Below, piece by piece: positions 57,560 through 64,000 of a stretch of DNA of 64,000 nt. The notes below the pieces were generated by a model, which saw only the letters and a list, made by a program, of their open reading frames with translations, was not told where the DNA came from and searched no databases. The DNA is taken from contig NZ_CP048836.1 in NCBI RefSeq assembly GCF_010983895.1, positions 2,356,001 to 2,420,000 on the forward strand. Direction: 5' to 3'. Source of the DNA: Nitrogeniibacter mangrovi (lineage in GTDB: Bacteria > Pseudomonadota > Gammaproteobacteria > Burkholderiales > Rhodocyclaceae). The stretch's first letter is position 1. The number at the start of each line of letters is the position of its first letter. Made by a program: the position numbers and the translations under genes.

Positions 57560-58009
57560 ATGACTTACGACGCCCTGCGCCGCGGCCGCGCCTCGCTGCC
57601 CGGCCACGCCTACCACATCACCATCGCCACGGCCGGTCGAAAACCCATATTTACCGACATGACGTGCGCCCGCCTGGCGATCGACACACTGCGTCAATCC
57701 GACGACGCCCAACGCGGCAAAACAATCGCCTGGGCCCTCATGCCCGATCACCTGCACTGGCTGCTGACGCTCGGTGAAACCGTCTCGCTCGCACGAATCG
57801 TCCACCGGTTCAAAGGCCGTAGCGCAAGACGCATCAACCGCCATCTCAAACGATCCGGCACCTTGTGGCAACGCGCCTACCACGACCACACCATTCGCGA
57901 AGACGAAGACCTCAAATCCACCGCCCGTTACATCGTCGCCAACCCCCTGCGCGCAGGCTTGGTCGAACGAATCGGCGATTACCCCCATTGGGATGCGGCA
58001 TGGATTTGA
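57560..58009 (+). CDS. REP-associated tyrosine transposase (RAYT, Y1_Tnp)
   Basis: 149 residues. HUH motif His64-Leu-His66 in MPDHLHWLL, followed by RFKGRSARRIN, WQRAYHDHTIR and RYIVANPLRAGLV, in which Tyr124 is the likely nucleophile. RAYTs nick single-stranded REP hairpins next to GTAG and are thought to spread REPINs. Its own REP palindromes lie within 26 bp upstream and 42 bp downstream. Same strand as the secretion genes, so it is read through by that transcript. Confidence 0.92.
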   Translation: MTYDALRRGRASLPGHAYHITIATAGRKPIFTDMTCARLAIDTLRQSDDAQRGKTIAWALMPDHLHWLLTLGETVSLARIVHRFKGRSARRINRHLKRSGTLWQRAYHDHTIREDEDLKSTARYIVANPLRAGLVERIGDYPHWDAAWI

Positions 58010-58050
58010 TCGAAACGGTCGGCCGGATGACCACCGTGCGGCCTCGCCCC

Positions 58051-58072
58051 GTAGGGCGGGTTTCATCCCGCC
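58051..58072 (+). repeat. REP palindrome
   Basis: GTAG followed by GGCGGGTT-TC-ATCCCGCC (one mismatch, G-T pair), 42 bp after the RAYT stop. Confidence 0.75.
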
Positions 58073-58095
58073 ACCACCGCCCGCACGCCGACGAT

Positions 58096-58114
58096 CGGAT
58101 GAATCCGCCCCTAG
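58096..58114 (-). repeat. Degenerate REP palindrome
   Basis: CGGAT-GA-ATCCG followed by CCCCTAG; shorter stem and imperfect GTAG mark, in the opposite orientation to its neighbours. Confidence 0.5.
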
Positions 58115-58140
58115 GGATGACCACCGTCGGATCTCACCCC

Positions 58141-58204
58141 GTAGGGCGGGTTTCAACCCGCCAAACGACCTCACACACCGATGGCCGGTTAAAACCCGCC
58201 CTAC
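58141..58204. repeat. Inverted REP pair (REPIN) downstream of RAYT
   Basis: GTAG plus GGCGGGTT-TC-AACCCGCC (58141-58162) facing GGCCGGTT-AA-AACCCGCC plus CTAC (58183-58204). Confidence 0.75.
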
Positions 58205-58236
58205 AACGTGCGACCACGCGCCCGGCGGACGCCCCC

Positions 58237-58258
58237 GTATGGCGGGATTCATCCCGCC
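58237..58258 (+). repeat. REP palindrome with GTAT mark
   Basis: GTAT (instead of GTAG) plus GGCGGGAT-TC-ATCCCGCC, ending 31 bp before the HlyD-type start codon. Confidence 0.7.
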
Positions 58259-58289
58259 ATCGATCCCACCAAACCGACACCACCACCCC

Positions 58290-59705
58290 ATGATCGCCCA
58301 AGCCGCCCTCGACCTCCTCGGCAGATACCGCCGCGTCTTCGCCGCCGCGTGGAAGGTCCGTAAAGACATGACCCCACACCCGCGCGGCGCGCTCGAGCGC
58401 GAATTCCTCCCCGCCGCGCTGGAACTGCAGGACACCCCGCCCAGCCCGCTGCCCCGCGTCATCCTGTGGCCCCTGATCGCGGCCTTCAGCCTGGCCTTGG
58501 TGTGGTCCATCTTCGGCCGCATCGACACCGTGGCCGTCGCCACCGGCAAGATCATCCCCAGCACCCGCGCTCAGATCATCCAGCCGCTGGACACGGCCGT
58601 CGTGCGCGCCATCCATGTCACCGACGGCCAGCAGGTCAAAGCGGGCGACCTGCTGGTGGAGCTCGACGCCACCGACACCGGCGCCGCCGACACCCAGGCC
58701 AGGGAAGCCTGGATTGCTGCCCGCCTGCGCGCGGCCCGCAGCCAGGCTCTGCTCGACGCACTGGAAACCGACACCACACCCAGGCTCCCGCCGCTCGAAG
58801 GAGTACCTCCCGATCGCCGAAGCGCCGAAGCCCGCCTGCTCGATCGCCAGCACACCGAATACCTCACCCGCCAGCGCGCCCTGAACGCCGAATACCAGCG
58901 CGCCCGTGCCGAGCAGCGCGCCACCGAACAACTCGTCGCCAAACTCGAAGCCACCCTACCCATCGTCCAGCAACGCGAGCACGACTACAAAGACCTCATG
59001 GAAAAGGCCTTTGTCTCCCGCCACGGCTATCTCGAGCAAGAACAGGCGCGCATCGAAACCGAACGCGATCTGGCCTATCAACGCGCCAAGGCCACGGAAC
59101 TCAAACAGGCCATCGCCGAAGCCCAAGGCGCCAGGGACGCCTGGCAGGCGGAATTCCTGCGCAACGTCACCTCGGAGCTGACCGAAGCACAGCAGCAGGC
59201 CGGCAGCCTCGCCGCCGAGGTCGAAAAAACCGAAAACCGGAACCGCCTCATGCACCTCACCGCGCCGGTGGACGGCACCGTGCAGCAACTGGCCATCCAC
59301 ACCGAAGGCGGCGTGGTCACCGAAGCGCAGCCGCTCATGGTGATCGTCCCCACAGACTATTCGGCCGAAGTCGAAGCGATCCTGGAAAACAAGGACGTGG
59401 GCTTTGTCAAATCCGGCCAGATCGCCGAAGTGAAGATCGAAACCTTCCCCTTCACCCGCTACGGCACCATTCCAGCCGAAGTCACCTTCGTCTCCAACGA
59501 CGCCGTGGACAACGAACAGCGCGGCCTGGTCTTCCCGGTGCGTCTCAAACTCGAACGCGCCACGCTGAAGGTGGACGAACGCACCGTCAACCTCACCCCG
59601 GGCATGGCGATTACCGCCGAGATCAAAACCGGGAGTCGTCGCGCCATCGAGTATTTCTTGAGTCCGGTGCTCACGACAATCGACGAAAGTCTGGGTGAGC
59701 GATAG
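58290..59705 (+). CDS. Type I secretion membrane fusion protein (HlyD family)
   Basis: 471 residues. Cytoplasmic N-terminus of about 55 residues, one membrane helix (about 57-77), a lipoyl-like half-motif IIQPLDTAVVRAIHVTDGQ, a long coiled-coil hairpin (about 150-310), the second half-motif LTAPVDGTVQQLAIHTEGG (19 residues), and a beta-barrel end (NLTPGMAITAEIKTGSR). It bridges the ABC transporter and a TolC-type outer membrane pore, which is not in the window. ATG at 58290 has no strong ribosome binding site, perhaps because the REP insertion displaced the original leader. Confidence 0.92.
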   Translation: MIAQAALDLLGRYRRVFAAAWKVRKDMTPHPRGALEREFLPAALELQDTPPSPLPRVILWPLIAAFSLALVWSIFGRIDTVAVATGKIIPSTRAQIIQPLDTAVVRAIHVTDGQQVKAGDLLVELDATDTGAADTQAREAWIAARLRAARSQALLDALETDTTPRLPPLEGVPPDRRSAEARLLDRQHTEYLTRQRALNAEYQRARAEQRATEQLVAKLEATLPIVQQREHDYKDLMEKAFVSRHGYLEQEQARIETERDLAYQRAKATELKQAIAEAQGARDAWQAEFLRNVTSELTEAQQQAGSLAAEVEKTENRNRLMHLTAPVDGTVQQLAIHTEGGVVTEAQPLMVIVPTDYSAEVEAILENKDVGFVKSGQIAEVKIETFPFTRYGTIPAEVTFVSNDAVDNEQRGLVFPVRLKLERATLKVDERTVNLTPGMAITAEIKTGSRRAIEYFLSPVLTTIDESLGER

Positions 59706-60725
59706 AAAAACGGTAGCAACCGATCAAGCGGAAATCACTGGCAGCAACTTCACTATTGGTAGTTTCATCAAACATCGAATGAAAACACCTCTGCTGATTT
59801 ATTCAATGCCAATCGCACCCATCGCCAACCAACAAGCGTAGAGATTGAACGACATGAAAGGAATATCGAAATCGCACATAGCATCGCTATTGCTCGCATC
59901 CAATCTATTTCTTCTTTCTTCAACAGCTTGTTCCCAAGTTGACACAGAGCCTATCTATCAAAACTGCTTGAAATTGAGGCATTTTGCGAGAACTAAAACT
60001 CAAGAAATAGAAGCTGCCAGTGCGTGCATAGCAGCAGCAAAACAAAATGATCCTCGCGTCATGACGATAGTTGGACTTCTATACGCCACAGGAAAAGGTG
60101 TAATGCGAGACAAGGAAAAAGCACTCTTCTATTGGCGCAGAGGCGTCGAACTTAAAAATCCAACTTCCATGAGAATTCTAGGAGCTATATATCAAAAGGG
60201 AAAATGGGTTGAGAAGGACGAAGAACGCGCTAAACAGTTGTACAAGTCTGCTGCGGCGCTAGGCGATCAAGTTTCAGAGAACTTGCTAGATCAGCTAATC
60301 AAAAACGAGAAGGAGGAAAAGCGTGAGTAACAATGGGTTCATAAACGACTTTGTGAATACAATCAACGTTATCCTTACCGGAAAAGGGATTGTCGAAGCA
60401 GTTGAGCCACAGCAGGAGCTTAAACAGGCATGCGAAAACTACTATCGAGATCCAACACCGGCGAATTCACAAGCAGTTCGTGAAGCAGCCGGAAATTTGG
60501 TGGGATCAAAGATTGAAGCCGCTTCCGGCTTCTTGCCTGGTGACCCCATTACCGATCCGAGTGGCAAGACCACGAACGCATATCAAAAGTTCATCCGCAG
60601 TCGCGTAGAGGATGCCGAATTCGAACAGATACTGCGTTTGCAAGAGGAGGAGCAATACCGACAAGACGGCAAGGCAGGGGGGATAATAGTTGACAGTGAC
60701 TGCGAGCGTTTTTATTCACAGAGTA
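59706..60725. other. Low-GC segment (Sel1 gene plus RTX N-terminus)
   Basis: Base composition drops to about 40% GC on sample lines, against well over 60% for the neighbouring genes, then rises sharply at about 60,725 in the middle of the RTX reading frame. Codon use changes at the same place (AAA, GAA, ATA codons before; GCC, CTC, GAC after). This suggests horizontal acquisition of a cassette fused to an older RTX gene. Confidence 0.65.
59854..60330 (+). CDS. Sel1-repeat protein, possible lipoprotein
   Basis: 158 residues. N-terminal signal with a hydrophobic core LLLASNLFLLSS and Cys26 in STACSQ; the lipobox is imperfect (Ser at -3), so lipidation is possible but not certain. Two Sel1-like repeats follow: VGLLYATGKGVMRDKEKALFYW and LGAIYQKGKWVEKDEERAKQLY read in parts (ATGKGVMRDKEKAL, QKGKWVEKDEERA). 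Sel1 repeats bind proteins. It overlaps the RTX gene by 8 bp and occupies the place frpD has beside frpC in Neisseria. A TTG at 59845 could add three residues. Confidence 0.75.
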   Translation: MKGISKSHIASLLLASNLFLLSSTACSQVDTEPIYQNCLKLRHFARTKTQEIEAASACIAAAKQNDPRVMTIVGLLYATGKGVMRDKEKALFYWRRGVELKNPTSMRILGAIYQKGKWVEKDEERAKQLYKSAAALGDQVSENLLDQLIKNEKEEKRE

Positions 60726-63700
60726 AAGACTTCCGCTACCCCCGCGACCCCCTCGCCCTCGACCTCGACGGCGACGGCCTCGAAACCATCGGTGCCGACG
60801 GCACCGTCCTTTTCGACCACGACGGTGACGGCGTACGCCGTGGCACCGGCTGGGTGAAGAGCGACGACGGTCTGCTGGTGCTCGACAAGGACGGCAACGG
60901 CAGTATCGATTCCGGCGCCGAGTTGTTCGGTATCGACTATGTGAAATCGGACGCGACGCGCGCCACCGACGGTTTCGACGCCCTGCGCGATCTGGACAGC
61001 AATGGCGACGGAATCTTCAACGCCAGTGACGCCCGCTTTGCCGATATGCAGGTGTGGCGGGATCTGGACCAGGACGGCGTGTCCGATGATGGTGAATTGA
61101 TCAGCCTCACCGATGCGGGCATCGCCTCGATCGACCTAAACGCCACCGCCGGGCTCAAGAACCTCGCTGGCGGCAATCAGCAGACCGCCAGCGCCACCTT
61201 CACCCGCACCGACAACACCACCGGCACAGTCGCCAACCTGAATCTCGACACCAGCAACTTCTACCGCGAGTTCGGCGACACCATCGCCGTGAGCGAAACC
61301 GCCCAGGCCCTGCCCAACATGATGGGCTCTGGCAACGTGCGCGACCTGCGCGAGGCCGCCACCCAATCAAGCCGCCTGGCCGGCCTGCTCACGCAATACG
61401 CCGCCGCGACCACCCGCGACGCACAGTGGGCGATGCTCGACGAGATTCTCGATGCCTGGGCCGACACCACGGGCATGGCCGAAAGCCTCGACGAACGAGA
61501 CCCGATGCAGTTCCACATTCGCTACGATGCTTTCGGATCCGAAGCGCGTGCCAACAACCTCGTCGAGACAATGGCTGGCGACAGCAGCGGTTCAGGCGGA
61601 AACGAATCGTCCACCCTGCTTGGCCTCGACAAAGACAACCCGCAGCTGACCCAGGAATATCGGGACCTCATCGCCGCCTGGGACCAGAAGATTCACACGC
61701 TCGAAGCGTTCAACGGCGAATACTTCTTCTCGCTGCCTGAAGATGAAAGCCCGTTGAGCACCGCGGTACTCGGCATTCGCGAGGACACATCTACAACGAC
61801 CTCGTCGTCAACGACCGCTACCGAAGGCGGAGCCATGACCGGCGGCGTGAGAACACTCGTCATCTCCTATGCGCAAGCGCAACTCGATTTTCTGAATCAA
61901 AGCTATGACGCGCTAAAACAATCGGTGTACGAAGGCTTGGTCACCCAGACTCGGCTGAAACCCTACCTCGATGCGGTCGAGCTGGTGATTGATGAAAATG
62001 GGATCAGCTTTGATTTCGCGGCTCTCGACGCAGCACTCGATACCAAGAGGTTGAATGACTCCCGCGGTGCATTGCAGGATCTGGCCGATCTGGTGAAGGT
62101 GTCGGGAGACACCCTGGCGAGTGGGGGATGGACAGGCTCGAGCCGTTTGCTGAGTTGGGTGAACCAACTCGAAGGACAAGGCGGCGCAGACACATTCCTC
62201 GCCGAGATGGGCCTATTGGTTGGAGAAAACAACTTTACCGGCACGGCTAACCGGGACATCGTGTTTGGCGGGGCTGTCAACAACTCACTGTACGGCGGGG
62301 CCGGAAATGATCTCGTCGTTGGGCGCGGAGGAGACGACACCCTCAATGGAGGTGACGGAGATGACGTGCTCGACGGTGGCACCGGCGACGATTCGCTCTA
62401 TGGGGGAAACGGAAACGATGTGTATGTGCTGCGCATCGGCAACGGACATGACATCATCAACAACTACGATGCCAGCGCGGGGCGAATCGACACCATCCGT
62501 TTCGCAGATGTCGCTTCGACCGACATCGTTGCATTGCGCGGTAGCGGCTACAACTTGATGATCGACTACGGTTCGGGCGATTCGATCACCGTCCAGAATC
62601 ACTTCCTGGCCAACTACTACGCCTTGGATCAGATCGAGTTTTCCGATCGCACCGTGTCCGTCTCCGAACTGCTGGAGATGTATCCGATCCAGTACGGATC
62701 GGGGAGTGACAGTGCCAATTTCGATGATGGCGTTCAGACCGTCCGTGCCGGAGCGGGCAACGACAGCATCACCGCCCGAGGCGGCAACGACCGTTTGTTC
62801 GGAGAGGACGGCAACGACTATCTCTACGCTGGCGACGGCGACGACTATGCCGACGGTGGTGCCGGAACCGACTACCTGAACGGCGATGCCGGCAACGACA
62901 CTCTCATCGGTGCGGCCGACAACGACACCCTCAACGGGGGTGCGGGCAATGACCTGCTCGAGGGCGGCACCGGCAACGATGCGCTCAACGGCGGCGACGG
63001 CTCCGACACCTATCTGTTCGCCAGGGGCGATGGCCAGGATACGATCAACAACTACGATGCCAGCGCGGGGCGAATCGACACCATCCGTTTCGCAGATGTC
63101 GCTTCGACCGACATCGTTGCACTGCGCGGTGGCGGCTACAACTTGATGATCGACTACGGTTCGGGCGATTCGATCACCGTCCAGAATCACTTCCTGGCCA
63201 ACTACTACGCCTTGGATCAGATCGAGTTTTCCGATCGCACCGTGTCCGTCTCCGAACTGCTGGAGATGTATCCGATCCAGTACGGATCGGGGAGTGACAG
63301 TGCCAATTTCGATGATGGCGTTCAGACCGTCCGTGCCGGAGCGGGCAACGACAGCATCACCGCCCGAGGCGGCAACGACCGTTTGTTCGGGGAGGACGGC
63401 AACGACTATCTCTACGCTGGCGACGGCGACGACTATGCCGACGGTGGTGCCGGAACCGACTACCTGAACGGCGATGCCGGCAACGACACTCTCATCGGTG
63501 CGGCCGACAACGACACCCTCAACGGGGGTGCGGGCAATGACCTGCTCGAGGGCGGCACCGGCAACGATGTGCTCAACGGCGGCGACGGCTCCGACACCTA
63601 TCTGTTCGCCAGGGGCGATGGCCAGGATACGATCAACAACTACGATGCCAGCGCGGGGCGAATCGACACCATCCGTTTCGCAGATGTCGCTTCGACCGAC

Positions 63701-64000
63701 ATCGTTGCACTGCGCGGTGGCGGCTACAACTTGATGATCGACTACGGTTCGGGCGATTCGATCACCGTCCAGAATCACTTCCTGGCCAACTACTACGCCT
63801 TGGATCAGATCGAGTTTTCCGATCGCACCGTGTCCGTCTCCGAACTGCTGGAGATGTATCCGATCCAGTACGGATCGGGGAATGACAGTGCCAATTTCGA
63901 TGATGGCGTTCAGACCGTCCGTGCCGGAGCGGGCAACGACAGCATCACCGCCCGAGGCGGCAACGACCGTTTGTTCGGGGAGGACGGCAACGACTATCTC
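60323..64000 (+). CDS. FrpC-like self-processing RTX protein (3' end outside window)
   Basis: GTG at 60323 with AGGAGG at 60311; the frame stays open for 1226 codons to the window end. Residues 1-142 are unlike anything I know. From Pro143 a FrpC-type self-processing module starts: DPLALDLDGDG, FDHDGDG, LDKDGNGSID, DLDSNGDG (calcium loops), then LRDLREAA and a helical region. RTX nonapeptides (YGGAGNDLV, NGGDGDDVL) begin at about residue 640 and alternate with domains such as SITVQNHFLANYYALDQIEF. In FrpC the Asp-Pro bond is cut in calcium and the new Asp end can link to a lysine; Asp142-Pro143 is the matching bond here. Probably secreted by the upstream type I system; the C-terminal signal is not visible. 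Confidence 0.9.
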   Translation, partial: MSNNGFINDFVNTINVILTGKGIVEAVEPQQELKQACENYYRDPTPANSQAVREAAGNLVGSKIEAASGFLPGDPITDPSGKTTNAYQKFIRSRVEDAEFEQILRLQEEEQYRQDGKAGGIIVDSDCERFYSQSKDFRYPRDPLALDLDGDGLETIGADGTVLFDHDGDGVRRGTGWVKSDDGLLVLDKDGNGSIDSGAELFGIDYVKSDATRATDGFDALRDLDSNGDGIFNASDARFADMQVWRDLDQDGVSDDGELISLTDAGIASIDLNATAGLKNLAGGNQQTASATFTRTDNTTGTVANLNLDTSNFYREFGDTIAVSETAQALPNMMGSGNVRDLREAATQSSRLAGLLTQYAAATTRDAQWAMLDEILDAWADTTGMAESLDERDPMQFHIRYDAFGSEARANNLVETMAGDSSGSGGNESSTLLGLDKDNPQLTQEYRDLIAAWDQKIHTLEAFNGEYFFSLPEDESPLSTAVLGIREDTSTTTSSSTTATEGGAMTGGVRTLVISYAQAQLDFLNQSYDALKQSVYEGLVTQTRLKPYLDAVELVIDENGISFDFAALDAALDTKRLNDSRGALQDLADLVKVSGDTLASGGWTGSSRLLSWVNQLEGQGGADTFLAEMGLLVGENNFTGTANRDIVFGGAVNNSLYGGAGNDLVVGRGGDDTLNGGDGDDVLDGGTGDDSLYGGNGNDVYVLRIGNGHDIINNYDASAGRIDTIRFADVASTDIVALRGSGYNLMIDYGSGDSITVQNHFLANYYALDQIEFSDRTVSVSELLEMYPIQYGSGSDSANFDDGVQTVRAGAGNDSITARGGNDRLFGEDGNDYLYAGDGDDYADGGAGTDYLNGDAGNDTLIGAADNDTLNGGAGNDLLEGGTGNDALNGGDGSDTYLFARGDGQDTINNYDASAGRIDTIRFADVASTDIVALRGGGYNLMIDYGSGDSITVQNHFLANYYALDQIEFSDRTVSVSELLEMYPIQYGSGSDSANFDDGVQTVRAGAGNDSITARGGNDRLFGEDGNDYLYAGDGDDYADGGAGTDYLNGDAGNDTLIGAADNDTLNGGAGNDLLEGGTGNDVLNGGDGSDTYLFARGDGQDTINNYDASAGRIDTIRFADVASTDIVALRGGGYNLMIDYGSGDSITVQNHFLANYYALDQIEFSDRTVSVSELLEMYPIQYGSGNDSANFDDGVQTVRAGAGNDSITARGGNDRLFGEDGNDYL
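62459..64000 (+). repeat. 588-bp (196-aa) tandem repeats inside the RTX gene
   Basis: Copy 1 is 62459-63046, copy 2 63047-63634, copy 3 from 63635 and cut by the window end. By eye copies 1 and 2 differ at four bases and copy 3 at one more in its visible part. Each unit holds one HCBP-type beta domain and about seven RTX nonapeptides. The exact multiple of three keeps the frame. The array may continue beyond the window. Confidence 0.95.

Larger units (their letters stand above)
57471..58258 (+). mobile_element. RAYT-REP element inserted between hlyB- and hlyD-like genes
   Basis: One Y1-type transposase gene with at least seven REP palindromes on both sides, filling nearly the whole gap between two genes that are normally adjacent. 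No terminal inverted repeats or target duplication are seen, as expected for RAYT/REPIN systems. Confidence 0.7.

Noticed and set aside
58020-58260. Possible CRISPR array (repeated short palindromes)
   Set aside because: Copies are palindromic, occur in both orientations, have irregular spacing and GTAG marks next to a RAYT gene; no cas genes. They are REP elements.
62285-63778. 497-codon open frame on the minus strand across the RTX repeats
   Set aside because: It mirrors the plus-strand repeats; the plus frame carries RTX motifs, a ribosome binding site and partner genes. The length arises from GC-rich repeat bias.

Overview
The window is a high-GC chromosomal segment of a betaproteobacterium, most likely Rhodocyclales (Azoarcus/Thauera/Zoogloea relatives). 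The evidence is gene content and order: surE-pcm-nlpD-rpoS, a six-gene rnf/rsx operon followed by nth and a DUF1841 gene, RoxA with its small neighbour, aat-bpt, PhoH, and paired c-type cytochromes. All identifications rest on reading translations and motifs; no database search was run.

Layout. 1-1.35 kb: the end of a DUF1538 / P-II-like / CBS operon, then tRNA-Ser(UGA) on the minus strand. 1.5-9.0 kb: housekeeping genes (rlmD, roxA-type hydroxylase, an Ala/Lys-rich lipoprotein, a metallo-hydrolase, bamC, dapA, a histone-deacetylase-like hydrolase). 9.2-14.05 kb: a MoxR / DUF58 / transglutaminase operon ending in a lytic transglycosylase gene that carries a frameshift. 14.1-17.4 kb: surE-pcm-nlpD-rpoS on the minus strand. 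18.3-26.35 kb: a partial type VI secretion module (M15 peptidase, PAAR, unknown membrane protein, TssM, TagF, OmpA-like protein); the sheath, baseplate and ClpV genes are not in the window. 26.4-40.6 kb: metabolism and housekeeping (glutamate synthase-like protein, nadC, thrC, hom with a frameshift, alanine aminotransferase, bcp, PhoH, a cNMP/CBS/nucleotidyltransferase regulator, and an exonuclease-like protein with altered active-site residues). 40.6-46.4 kb: an iron(III) ABC transporter split over three transcription units with Fur-like sites in both divergent gaps, its ATPase gene running into the N-degron enzymes aat and bpt. 46.5-54.0 kb: pyrD, rnfABCDGE, nth, DUF1841. 54.1-54.8 kb: two small cytochromes c.

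55.3-64.0 kb is the accessory part and the most interesting. It encodes a type I secretion ABC transporter, a RAYT (REP-associated tyrosine transposase) surrounded by its REP palindromes, the HlyD-type adaptor, a low-GC Sel1-repeat protein, and an 8-bp-overlapping gene for a large RTX protein that runs off the window end. After a 142-residue low-GC N-terminus this protein has a domain closely resembling the self-processing module of Neisseria FrpC, beginning at an Asp-Pro bond, followed by calcium-binding RTX repeats with a nearly identical 588-bp tandem duplication. The Sel1 gene sits where frpD sits in Neisseria. I infer a secreted self-cleaving RTX protein with a swapped N-terminal cargo and a new candidate partner.

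Two conserved genes (mltB-like and hom) each lack one base in a C/G homopolymer. Restoring that base gives full-length proteins in both cases, so sequencing or assembly error is the leading explanation.
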